Origin: Pseudomonas mucidolens
GTDB lineage: Bacteria; Pseudomonadota; Gammaproteobacteria; Pseudomonadales; Pseudomonadaceae
DNA: 64,000 nucleotides
Direction: 5' to 3'
Assembly: GCF_900106045.1 (NCBI RefSeq)
Contig: NZ_LT629802.1
Span: 558,001 to 622,000, forward strand
Shown: positions 26,752-34,998 of the stretch, piece after piece
Position numbering within the stretch: position 1 is the stretch's first letter
Layout: each line of letters starts with the position of its first letter
Program-made: the position numbers and the translations under genes
The notes under the pieces: model-generated
The model's database searches: none
The model's input: only the letters and a program-made list of their open reading frames with translations
Told to the model about the DNA's origin: nothing

Positions 26752-27879
26752 TCAGTAACCGTGATCCTCAAGCAGTTGCGACACGCTGGATGCCGGTGCG
26801 CGCCGGTAGTACTTGAGCAGTTCGGCGGCACGGTTGGTGAAGATGCCATCGACACCCGCGTCCATCACTTTCTTGAAGTCCACCGGCTCATCGACGGTGT
26901 AGACATGCACCAGCAGGCCTTTGTCGTGGGTCAGCTTGTTCATTTCAGGTTTCACCAGGTCCGAATAGCTCTGGTCATTCAAGTCTGTCCGCTGCGCCGA
27001 TGGGCCGGTGCCGATGGCGCCCAGGTTCTTGGCATCGTCGATCCACTTTTCGAATTCGGCGGCATCCTTGGGTTCTTGCTTGGCGTAGTAGGCCGCTTTG
27101 GTCGGCTCGCCGGATTCGGCAAACGTCACCTTGGACTTGGGCTCCATGCCGTCTTCACCGACCCACAACAAGAGGATCTTCGGCGTATTGGGCATTTCTT
27201 TTTGCAGCTCCTTGAGACTGTCCTTCTCGAAAGTCTGCAGAATCACGCGACCTTTGCCCTGGCCCACGCCGGTGTTGCTTTTACCCAGCTTGGAACCCGC
27301 CGAACTCAGCCAACCCTTGTCCTGCAGTTGGTCTTTCAGGTCAGCCTCAATCCCGGGAAACAGCTTCGGCTCCTTGGTTTCGATGTACAGGCCCGGTTTG
27401 TGTTGCGGGTTACCTTCGGCGATCTTGATGACTTCATCGAGGGTCTGGATTTTCAAACCGACGAATCCAGGCCGCGCACGCTCCGGGTACGCGCTATTGA
27501 ACCAACTGCCAGCGTCGAGGGTTTTCAGCTCGGCCATGGTGAATTCGTTGGCCGGGCTGTTCTTGCGCTCAGGAAACTTGGTAGCGACGTCGGTGGTGCG
27601 TTGCAGGTTGTCATCGTGCAAGGCGAACAGCACGCCATCCTTGCTGCGCTGCAAATCCAGCTCCAGGTAATCGGCCCCCAGGTCGCGGGCGACTTTGTAG
27701 GCCGCAGCCGTCGACTCCGGTGCGTCGAAGGACGCGCCCTGGTGAGCAATGACCGCTGGGCGGGGAATACCCTCTTTGGTCGCCAATTCAGCGGGACTGA
27801 TCGAGGGCGCGGCCCCTGCGTGGCCAAAGCCCATTGACAAGGTGAGCAGCAGAGCACTCTTGGTAAACGTTCCATGCAT
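26752..27879 (-). CDS. glpQ: Periplasmic glycerophosphodiester phosphodiesterase
   Basis: 375 residues with a signal peptide (about 1-23, ending GHAGA) and the GDPD barrel. The first catalytic region reads IAHQGASFDAPESTAAAY, with His and the usual R replaced by Q (HQGA for the common HRGA), then YLELDLQRSKDGVLFALHDD containing the E-x-D and HD residues. C-terminal VDGIFTNRAAELLKY is typical. Hydrolyses deacylated phospholipids to glycerol-3-phosphate and an alcohol. The R-to-Q change occurs in some GlpQ homologues, so activity is not excluded. Confidence 0.92.
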   Translation of the reverse strand: MHGTFTKSALLLTLSMGFGHAGAAPSISPAELATKEGIPRPAVIAHQGASFDAPESTAAAYKVARDLGADYLELDLQRSKDGVLFALHDDNLQRTTDVATKFPERKNSPANEFTMAELKTLDAGSWFNSAYPERARPGFVGLKIQTLDEVIKIAEGNPQHKPGLYIETKEPKLFPGIEADLKDQLQDKGWLSSAGSKLGKSNTGVGQGKGRVILQTFEKDSLKELQKEMPNTPKILLLWVGEDGMEPKSKVTFAESGEPTKAAYYAKQEPKDAAEFEKWIDDAKNLGAIGTGPSAQRTDLNDQSYSDLVKPEMNKLTHDKGLLVHVYTVDEPVDFKKVMDAGVDGIFTNRAAELLKYYRRAPASSVSQLLEDHGY

Positions 27880-28177
27880 GTGCGAGGTCCTTTCGTGGAG
27901 GTAGTTTCAAGAAGGCTCCCTTTTTAACAATTGAATGCAATACGCGCTATCACCAAACCGCCATAAGTGGAGGTAATTAGCTGTGTGTAAATGCGCATTT
28001 GGCGGGAGGACGCTCTGCCGCGGGATGAGACTGGTGTTTTTTCGCGCTTTTGTGCCGTGCTATGCAGTACTCTTGTGTCGAGCTTCCCCATCAGAGGGAA
28101 CCTGTAGTGCTCTCTTTTCTGCCTCGCGTGTAAACCATCGTTCACTTCCCCTGCGGGATTTTTCAGTGAGGTTTACC

Positions 28178-28501
28178 ATGCGCATTACGTCCGAACTCAT
28201 TTGCCAGGCGGCTGACCAACTCCACGGCTTTGTCGGCCTGAACCGCAAGACCGGTCTTTACATCGTGCGTTTCAGCGAGGACTCGTTCGGTATGGATGTC
28301 GCCGACGATGGCATCATCCCCACCAGCGAATTTGTCTGGCAGCCCCTTGATGAGCAGACCATGACCTTGTCGCGTGAACATATCCAACTGTTGCTGGACC
28401 AGAACATCGACGAGCGCATCAACATTACCGAGCCGCTGCGGGTCTACATGCGCCGGGTGGAAATTGCGCAGATCAGCGCGGTGCGTAGTCTGGTGAGTTG
28501 A
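28178..28501 (+). CDS. DUF2025 family protein
   Basis: 107-residue Pseudomonas-type protein of unknown function (DUF2025). Recognised from its N-terminal half (QLHGFVGLNRKTGLYIVRFS and SFGMDVADDGIIP). No signal peptide, membrane helix or catalytic motif. The ATG at 28178 follows GTGAGG. Its 3' end overlaps the convergent ABM gene by 29 bases. The AT-rich region before it (27880-28177, between it and the divergent glpQ) shows no gene. Confidence 0.85.
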   Translation: MRITSELICQAADQLHGFVGLNRKTGLYIVRFSEDSFGMDVADDGIIPTSEFVWQPLDEQTMTLSREHIQLLLDQNIDERINITEPLRVYMRRVEIAQISAVRSLVS

Positions 28502-28832
28502 GCGCGGGGTCGGTTGCGAACGAGTAGGCCCGCTCCACCTTGCAGACCCGCGTATGGAACGCTGCGTACCAGGTGGATCGGCCCTGCTCGCGTACTTCAC
28601 GATGTTCGGCGTGTTCTTTCCAGGCCAGGATCGCCGTCTCGCTGACCCAGTAGGACACGGTAATACCGAGGCCATCCTCACCTCGGGCTGAGTCCATGCC
28701 GAGAAACCCCGGCTGTTCGTGAGCCAGTTCGAGCATGCGTTGGGCGGCCGCGGCGTAGCCTTGGTCGACTTCGGTACGCAGCGAGCTGAAAATCACCGCG
28801 TAGTAGGGCGGGGCCGGTGTGCGGGCGATCAT
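28473..28832 (-). CDS. Antibiotic biosynthesis monooxygenase (ABM) domain protein
   Basis: 119 residues of the ABM/DUF4188-like ferredoxin-fold family: YYAVIFSSLRT, MLELAHEQPGFLGMDSAR, then WVSETAILAWKEHAEHRE, and a C-terminal YAFHTRVCKVERAY. These small dimeric proteins are heme-degrading, quinol or aromatic polyketide monooxygenases or plain stress proteins; no choice can be made. Its start overlaps the stop of the upstream amidotransferase-like gene by four bases, so the pair is coupled. Confidence 0.88.
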   Translation of the reverse strand: MIARTPAPPYYAVIFSSLRTEVDQGYAAAAQRMLELAHEQPGFLGMDSARGEDGLGITVSYWVSETAILAWKEHAEHREVREQGRSTWYAAFHTRVCKVERAYSFATDPALNSPDYAPR

Positions 28833-29536
28833 TTCGAGCTCGCCCCGCAGGCCTTGAGCAATGCCGTCACCAAGGGCACCACCGTGCCGCTGAGTGCTGC
28901 GCGTTCGGGCTGGAACAACGTGGCAATAAAGAACGGATGGTCCAGCAATTCCACGGCCCGCAGATCGCCGGCGGCGTCACGCGCGCTGCCAATCAGATTA
29001 CCCTCCAGCAATTGCGGTTCGAGGTCGCGGTTCACGCCGTAACGGCACCGGTAAGCTTCGTGAATATCCATGCAGCCGTAAGCCTCGGCGATACGCGTGT
29101 ACGCCATCAAGCGTACCGCCGCGGTGGTTTCCAGCAGGGCGCAATTGAGTGGTGCAATCACCGTGCGCGGTGCATCGGGCGCGAGTTCCGCGTGTTCAGC
29201 GTCGGTCCAACCCAACACATTCCGTGCATATTCCAGCAGCACATGTTGGAACCCGGCGCACGTGCCGAGGAACGGGCGCTGATGTTCCCGAGCATAGCGA
29301 ATGGCCAATAGGGCGCCGTCGATGTCGCGATAGGGACTGGCGGGCACACACCAGAAACCGTCGAAGCGCTGCAGGGCGCTGTGGTTGTCGAGGGTGTCGG
29401 TGGACAACCAGTCGGCGCGCACGCTCAGGTTCAAGACTGCGCCAGCCTGTTGCAGGGCGAGGGGGATGGCCTGGTGCGCAGTCACTTGAGGGTCGTAATC
29501 GCCGATCAGGGCAAGGTGCAGGTGGGCGTGCTTCAT
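28829..29536 (-). CDS. CTP synthase C-terminal-like glutamine amidotransferase domain protein
   Basis: About 235 residues resembling the amidotransferase half of CTP synthase, without the synthetase half. The nucleophile Cys is in PFLGTCAGFQHVL (near residue 90); the third motif reads HPFFIATLFQPE where CTP synthase has FHPE, so the usual catalytic His is Gln. It thus may not hydrolyse glutamine. This matches a small family named CTP synthase C-terminal region-related (seleno)protein. The ATG at 29536 is preferred to a TTG four codons upstream. Coupled to the ABM gene; divergent from a LysR gene. Confidence 0.85.
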   Translation of the reverse strand: MKHAHLHLALIGDYDPQVTAHQAIPLALQQAGAVLNLSVRADWLSTDTLDNHSALQRFDGFWCVPASPYRDIDGALLAIRYAREHQRPFLGTCAGFQHVLLEYARNVLGWTDAEHAELAPDAPRTVIAPLNCALLETTAAVRLMAYTRIAEAYGCMDIHEAYRCRYGVNRDLEPQLLEGNLIGSARDAAGDLRAVELLDHPFFIATLFQPERAALSGTVVPLVTALLKACGASSK

Positions 29537-29615
29537 GGGGGCATCCAATGGCTTGTTGAGTCCTGCGGCGCACTATAGATTGGCGTTCACGCAATCAATA
29601 TTGGCGCTGAACCAA

Positions 29616-30512
29616 ATGCTCAATGCAGCGACGCACTATCAAGTTGATTATTCCGACCTGTCCCTGGTGCTTGCTCTGGTGCGCGGCGGCACCCTGGCAC
29701 GAGCGGCGGCGCTGTTACGGGTGGATGTGTCCACGGTGTTCCGGGCCGTACGGCGTCTCGAGGCATCCTTGGGTCAGGCCTTGTTTGAAAAGAGTCGCGC
29801 CGGTTATTTGCCCACCAGCGTGGCGAGCACCTTGGCCGAGCAGGCCGAGCGTGCCGAACAGGCGCTGGAAGCGGCGCGTATCGGCGTGGAGCTGGGCGCA
29901 GAAGTGATCAGCGGCACGGTGCGCCTGACGTGCACCGACTCGGTGCTGCAGGGCATATTGTTGCCAGCCCTGGCGCAGTTCATGCCGAACTATCCGGCGT
30001 TGACCCTTGAGTTGAGTACATCCAATGACTTCGCCAACCTCAGTCGCCGTGACGCCGATATCGCCTTGCGCCTGACCAATACACCACCGGAACATCTGGT
30101 GGGACGGCGCCTCGGGACCGTTTCCTATCGTGTCTGCGCCAGCGCCGGTTATCGGCAGCAGCATGCCACCCAGGAGTGGGCGGCCCTGGCCTGGATCGCT
30201 CCGGATGACTTCTTGCCCGACCACCCGACAGTCGCCTGGCGTCGCCAACACTTGCCCGGTGTGACCCCCAGTTATCGCTGCAACAGCATGTTGTCGGCCA
30301 CTGAGTTGGTGCGCGCCGGGTTGGGGGTGGCGGCCTTGCCGGATTTTTTGCTGGGGGAGAAGCATGGATTGCAACCGTTGGGGCCGGCTCTTGCCGGATA
30401 TGACACAGCCCTGTGGTTGTTGACGCGCCCGGACTGCCGGGCGCTGCGTTCAGTGGTGACGTTGTTCGATGAGTTGGGGCGGCATGTGCGACTGCCTGGC
30501 CACAGCCTATGA
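29616..30512 (+). CDS. LysR-family transcriptional regulator
   Basis: 298 residues: HTH (YSDLSLVLALVRGGTLARAA and VSTVFRAVRRLEASLG) and a substrate-binding domain with SGTVRLTCTDSVLQGILLP. The start at 29616 gives family length, though its ribosome site is weak; in-frame sequence upstream lacks family similarity. It is divergent from the amidotransferase-like/ABM pair and probably controls it. Confidence 0.9.
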   Translation: MLNAATHYQVDYSDLSLVLALVRGGTLARAAALLRVDVSTVFRAVRRLEASLGQALFEKSRAGYLPTSVASTLAEQAERAEQALEAARIGVELGAEVISGTVRLTCTDSVLQGILLPALAQFMPNYPALTLELSTSNDFANLSRRDADIALRLTNTPPEHLVGRRLGTVSYRVCASAGYRQQHATQEWAALAWIAPDDFLPDHPTVAWRRQHLPGVTPSYRCNSMLSATELVRAGLGVAALPDFLLGEKHGLQPLGPALAGYDTALWLLTRPDCRALRSVVTLFDELGRHVRLPGHSL

Positions 30513-30553
30513 CTTCTCTGTTGAGTGGACGGTAAGTCTGGAGAGCGACGGGC

Positions 30554-31612
30554 TCAAGCTGAACGAGCGGCCAGCGACTCGGCAAGGGTCACGCGATTGC
30601 GCCCACTGTCCTTGGCGGCGTACAGCGCTTTGTCCGCCGCGTTGAGCCACATATGGGCGTGGGTGAAATGCGCGGTGTAAGACGCCAGGCCAATGCTCAG
30701 GCTGACCTGCAACGCCGGCACTTGCGGGTCGTGGTAACGGCTGAATATCGCCCGCAGGCGCTCCATCTGATGGCTGGCCTGCTCCAGGGATACATCCGGA
30801 AGAATCACACAGAACTCGTCGCCACCGTAGCGGCCGGCGAGGTCGTTTTCCCGCACGATGCGTCGCAGTTCCCAACTCAGTTGTCGCAACACCCGGTCAC
30901 CGACAATGTGGCCGTAGGTGTCATTGATCTGCTTGAAGTGGTCGATGTCGATCAAGGCGATGGTGGCGTGTGACTGTTGTTGCTGGCAACTGTGGAATTT
31001 GAGTTGCAACAGGTCTTTCCACGAGCCGTGGTTGAGCAGCCCGGTCAGGCTGTCGGTGCGGCTCAGGGCACTCAACGCACGCTTGTGTTCCGAGAGGTGG
31101 ATGGCCAGACGGTAACTGGCCATGCCGATGGCGAGCGGGTAAAAGATCAGCATCGGCAGGCAGGCATACACTTGAATCGGGCTGACACCGGGGTTGAATG
31201 AAGGCCCGAACACCATCCAAGCCACCGCGATACCCAGCCCTTGCGCGATCATGCCTTGAAACATCAAGTGTTTACCGCCTGCTGCCACGTTGTGCATGGT
31301 CATCATCGCGAGGATGGTGACGGTGGTCAGCGGGATGAACTGCGTGGCTGCGGCCCAGAATCCACCGGCCAGTGAATCACACAGCAGATTGCGGCGTTCG
31401 GCCTGATAGGGAAAGGCCGCATGATTCGATAACTGATAGGCCAGGTGCGGCCAGATAAAAGCGTTGAACAGCCATAGGCCCCAGACCCAGGCGGGCATGG
31501 AAAGTGGGTACAACGCGGCAAGCACGCAAAGGCTGCCGATGGCCAACCCGAGAATGCGCGGCCGATAAATGCGTTTGGCAAATGACAGTCCGTTGCCTCG
31601 TAGGTTTTCCAT
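30554..31612 (-). CDS. Membrane diguanylate cyclase (MASE2-GGDEF)
   Basis: 352 residues. Residues 1-180 form a MASE2 membrane sensor with about five or six helices (RIYRPRILGLAIGSLCVLAAL and others), as in E. coli AdrA/DgcC. Residues 185-345 are a GGDEF domain with the intact active site YGGDEF in AGRYGGDEFCVILPD (near 272) and the DxLTGLLN substrate-helix start. No RxxD inhibitory site was noted in front of GGDEF. Makes c-di-GMP, favouring surface attachment. Single gene; signal unknown. Confidence 0.94.
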   Translation of the reverse strand: MENLRGNGLSFAKRIYRPRILGLAIGSLCVLAALYPLSMPAWVWGLWLFNAFIWPHLAYQLSNHAAFPYQAERRNLLCDSLAGGFWAAATQFIPLTTVTILAMMTMHNVAAGGKHLMFQGMIAQGLGIAVAWMVFGPSFNPGVSPIQVYACLPMLIFYPLAIGMASYRLAIHLSEHKRALSALSRTDSLTGLLNHGSWKDLLQLKFHSCQQQQSHATIALIDIDHFKQINDTYGHIVGDRVLRQLSWELRRIVRENDLAGRYGGDEFCVILPDVSLEQASHQMERLRAIFSRYHDPQVPALQVSLSIGLASYTAHFTHAHMWLNAADKALYAAKDSGRNRVTLAESLAARSA

Positions 31613-31751
31613 AAACCCCGGCGTCAGTTTTTTCTTTTCGGAGGTTACGAAAACGAGTGTATCGAGAGGTCATTTACGCGGGAACGAGGGGTGGTGAGGC
31701 GAAAACGACAAGTCTCTGTCGCCTAGACGACAGGGTTGACGCAGCTCAGGC

Positions 31752-32372
31752 TCAGGGATGGGCGGTGATTTCGTAGCCAGCCAGAAACAGGTCTATCGCA
31801 GACTCGATCACATTGGCCTGAGTGGCCGCATCCAAAGGGGGCTGGCCGAGGGTAATTTGTGGCCAAAAAGCGAAGGCTTTGAGCAAGCTGTGTAACTGAT
31901 GGGCGGCAAAACCTGGGTCGACCGTTTTGAATCTGCCGTCTTCCTGTGCCGCGCGTACCCACAAGGTGAAACCTTCCTCGCGTTCGCTCAGACGGTTGAC
32001 CATGTTCTGGGCGCGTTCTGGAGAGTGAATGGTGGCGGCGATTGCAACGCGAGCCAGATCGAGAAAATTGGCGTCCGACAGCATGTCCATCTTTGCTTGT
32101 AGCAAGGCGCGTAATTGTTCGCGCAAAGGCCGATCATTGCTGTAGGTCACGTCCAGCTGCGCGGCGCTGCTGGCCCATAGCTGGTGCAGAATTTCGGCAA
32201 ACAATTCCTCTTTGCTGGGGAAGTGGTTGTACACCGTGCGTTTGGACACGCCCGCTACGGCGGCAATTTTATCCATGCTGGTGACCTCGAAACCGTTGGT
32301 GCGAAATTCGCTGATAGCGGCTGCCACGATGGCTTCGCGTTTACGATCGGTGAGGCGCTGAGGTGCAGTCAT
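31752..32372 (-). CDS. TetR/AcrR-family transcriptional regulator
   Basis: 206 residues with an N-terminal TetR HTH (REAIVAAAISEFRTNGFEV, with VSKRTVYNHFPSKEELF near residues 45-62) and an AefR-like C-terminal domain. Divergent from a metallo-beta-lactamase-fold gene; a strong palindrome at 32445 and a related one near 32399 lie between them and are its likely operators. Confidence 0.93.
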   Translation of the reverse strand: MTAPQRLTDRKREAIVAAAISEFRTNGFEVTSMDKIAAVAGVSKRTVYNHFPSKEELFAEILHQLWASSAAQLDVTYSNDRPLREQLRALLQAKMDMLSDANFLDLARVAIAATIHSPERAQNMVNRLSEREEGFTLWVRAAQEDGRFKTVDPGFAAHQLHSLLKAFAFWPQITLGQPPLDAATQANVIESAIDLFLAGYEITAHP

Positions 32373-32398
32373 GGGTAGCCTTGGGCTCTGGTCAAAAA

Positions 32399-32466
32399 AT
32401 TACACTTGGTAGTTTACTTGCTCCGAGTTTTGTTGCAATCTTGAAACTACACTGTGCAGTGTAGTT
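32399..32466. promoter_or_regulatory. Putative TetR operators between the regulator and the MBL gene
   Basis: AACTACACTG-TG-CAGTGTAGTT at 32445-32466 is a 10+10 base inverted repeat with a two-base centre. A less exact relative, TTACACTTGGTAGTTT, lies at about 32399-32414, closer to the regulator's start. Size and symmetry suit a TetR dimer. Confidence 0.75.
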
Positions 32467-32507
32467 GTTGATCGGCCTCAGGAAAAATGTTCCGGAGTTA
32501 TTCTGAA

Positions 32508-33563
32508 ATGACCACGCCCCCCACCCGTCTCTCCACTCCTTCTCCCTTATCCAGGCCAGTCGAGCAGCAGGGTCGCTTCAAGAATCACGCCTTTGTACAA
32601 AGGGCAGGCTTTGGCAAAACCTTGCAGATATTCTGCAAAATGCTCTTCCACAAACCCCGCAGCACACGGCCCGTCGGCGAGATTCCGGTGCAGCGGCTGA
32701 CTCGCGAACAACTGTTCGTCGCACCGGATCACAGTGTCTACCGGCTAGGCCATTCCACGGTCTTACTGAAAATGCGTGGTAAGTTCTGGCTGACCGATCC
32801 GGTGTTCGCCGCGCGTGCATCGCCTTTGAGTTGGGCCGGACCCAAGCGTTTCCATCAGCCGCCCATCACGCTCGATGAATTGCCACCGATTGAAGCGGTG
32901 ATTCTTTCTCACAATCACTATGACCACCTGGACCGCCAGGCGGTGATGCAATTGGCCGACAAGACCCGTTATTTTCTCGCACCCTTAGGTGTCGGCGACA
33001 CTCTGATTACCTGGGGAGTGGACGCCAGCAAGGTCCGGCAGCTGGATTGGTGGCAGGACACCGTGGTCGACGGCATTCATTTTATCGCAACCCCGGCCCA
33101 GCATTTTTCGGGTCGAGGCCTGTTTGATGGCAACCAGACACTTTGGTCTTCGTGGGTAATGATCGACGGTAGCCGACGCATCTTTTTCAGCGGCGACACC
33201 GGTTATTTCGATGGCTTCAAACGCATTGGCGAGCGATATGGGCCGTTCGATCTGACGCTGATGGAAACCGGAGCCTACAACGTTGACTGGCCCGATGTGC
33301 ATATGCAGCCAGAGCAAACCTTACAAGCTCACATCGATCTGAGGGGGCGCTGGTTGCTGCCGATCCACAATGGCACCTTCGACCTGGCGTTTCATGCCTG
33401 GCATGAACCTTTCGATCGCATCATGGCTTTGGCCTGGGAACGCAATGTCCGGATCACCACACCATCCATGGGGCAGCCTTTCCTGCTGGCGGCGCCGGAG
33501 CGCGGAAGAGCCTGGTGGTTGGAGGTCGAGTCTCAGCCTGTTGAAGAACAGCTTATGAGTTGA
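32508..33563 (+). CDS. MBL-fold metallo-hydrolase (UlaG/NAPE-PLD-like)
   Basis: 351 residues with the metal motif SHNHYDHLD (HxHxDH, near residue 128), the GDTGYFDGF block (near 230) and HNGTFDLAFH (near 287) typical of the UlaG/NAPE-phospholipase D-like subgroup. A short N-terminal segment ahead of the fold may lie at the membrane. Substrate unknown; related proteins act on phospholipid or lactone phosphates. The start at 32508 has GGAG ten bases upstream; an ATG seven codons earlier at 32487 is nearly as good. Divergent from the TetR gene, which probably represses it. Confidence 0.93.
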   Translation: MTTPPTRLSTPSPLSRPVEQQGRFKNHAFVQRAGFGKTLQIFCKMLFHKPRSTRPVGEIPVQRLTREQLFVAPDHSVYRLGHSTVLLKMRGKFWLTDPVFAARASPLSWAGPKRFHQPPITLDELPPIEAVILSHNHYDHLDRQAVMQLADKTRYFLAPLGVGDTLITWGVDASKVRQLDWWQDTVVDGIHFIATPAQHFSGRGLFDGNQTLWSSWVMIDGSRRIFFSGDTGYFDGFKRIGERYGPFDLTLMETGAYNVDWPDVHMQPEQTLQAHIDLRGRWLLPIHNGTFDLAFHAWHEPFDRIMALAWERNVRITTPSMGQPFLLAAPERGRAWWLEVESQPVEEQLMS

Positions 33564-33679
33564 AGGGCGGTTAGAACATCCCGTGGGCAAAAAGGACTTT
33601 CAAGGTGTTTCCGCCTGAAGGGGAAACTCGAAAAGGGTGCGATCATTCCCGGAAATTCATTTTCCGGGAGTAAGTCTTG

Positions 33680-34465
33680 ATGGAAGACACATGTGGGAAA
33701 CCACTGAAGCCGGGTGTTGCATGCCCTTTCGGAATACCGTCGCAGGCCAACAGCTTTCAAGTATTGCCTTGTACCACGAGCATTCTCCCTGATGCCTCGA
33801 GTGCTGTGGTCGGCGCTTCAGGCATTCCTCGGGGTGGTATCGAATTTGAATCGGTAAGCGCTCATGCCGTCTATGGTGTAGCGTTGGCCCAGGGCCCCAG
33901 ATTCGATGTGCCGGGGCCAATGATGAAAGCCGTGCGTGACCCTGCATTATCGCTGACGGCTTTGAGTGGTCTCGATCCCGTGGGGCCCGTCATGGTCGAA
34001 GTCCCCCCGACCCAGGACAACAGCGGGTTGAACACGCCGCCTGGGTTGGCCGGTTGGCGTATTGGTTTCGCTGACGATTATTTGCGCAGTGGCGAGCGCG
34101 AAACCGCGGAGCACAGTCGGGTTTTCCTGCGGACGCTGGAGGTACTGCGTACCGCCGGTGCGCAATTGGTGCCGGTGTCTGCTCAGATGCCCGATGCTGC
34201 GTTGTACTTCACCCTTGAGTCGCGCAATGAGATCGATGATCAAGTGACTGAGCATCGTCTGGACGCGTTGGTTTCCGAGCAGCAGAGCCCAGCCTTTCAT
34301 GCCTCCTGCAAGGCTGGATATCCCGGTATCTGCCTGTCATTCAGCGACGATATCACCGGCGCCGGTGTTGCCATCTGGTTCTATGGTGCTCGTTGGGCAC
34401 GGGACTCATTGTCCGTGTTGGTCCAGGCCTATCAAAAGGTGCTGCTGCAAAATGATCCGCTTTGA
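33680..34465 (+). pseudogene. Truncated amidase-like gene
   Basis: An open frame of 261 residues whose second half matches the C-terminal part of amidase-signature enzymes (FDVPGPMMKAVRDPALSLTAL, GWRIGFADDYLRSGE, HRLDALVSEQQSPAFHASCKAG). The central Ser-cisSer-Lys region (the G-G-S-S-G-G block) and most of the N-terminal half are missing, and the first 60 residues read like joined fragments. Full members are about 450-500 residues. It cannot be an active amidase. GGGAG precedes the ATG, so it may still be translated. Internal deletion is the simplest explanation. Confidence 0.75.
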
Positions 34466-34510
34466 AGCGGATGAATCACCCATGGGCTGTGAGCGCCGGG
34501 ATGAGCCTAT

Positions 34511-34894
34511 TTACACCCCATTGGGTTGAGGTGTCGTCTGCCCCGTTGATGCGCGCGTGGAACCGAGCAGCCGTGAAAAGAATCCCCGGGCGGATCCGGG
34601 GGCAGGCTGTGAAGCTGACGAAGCGGGTCTGTTCATTCCCCAGCCGGGTGCGAAGCCGGGGAAAAACACCAGGCCCTCGGCTTCCAGGCGAAACGCCAGG
34701 GTAAGGCGAGTCTCGTCGTTCACGTCGGCATGGCGTTCGAAGCGTTGAATGGTCTGCGGCGCAACGCCGGTTTCCCGAGCGAGGTCTTCCTGGCTCCAGC
34801 CCAGCATCGCGCGGGCCTGGGCGCTGTGTCGCGGGGTGAATTGATGAAGGACGATTTGTTGATCTACGGTGCTGCTCATTGCCAGAGAGGACAT
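34511..34894 (-). CDS. XRE-family helix-turn-helix regulator
   Basis: 127 residues; HTH at about 30-65 (ARAMLGWSQEDLARETGVAP with the second helix QTIQRFERH). The tail from about 85 is Pro/Ser/Gly-rich and probably disordered. The ATG at 34894 is chosen because CTGGAG lies eight bases upstream; the frame extends further without such a site. On the same strand directly downstream of the unrecognised zinc-motif gene at 34999-35952, about 100 bases away. Confidence 0.85.
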   Translation of the reverse strand: MSSLAMSSTVDQQIVLHQFTPRHSAQARAMLGWSQEDLARETGVAPQTIQRFERHADVNDETRLTLAFRLEAEGLVFFPGFAPGWGMNRPASSASQPAPGSARGFFSRLLGSTRASTGQTTPQPNGV

Positions 34895-34998
34895 GGGGAT
34901 TCTCCAGAAGTCCGACGGGGAGGACAAACTATACTGTGTTTTTGTACAGTTGTTTTGACCGCTCATCAACTGGATCTTTCCGCACCCGCTTACCCGCT

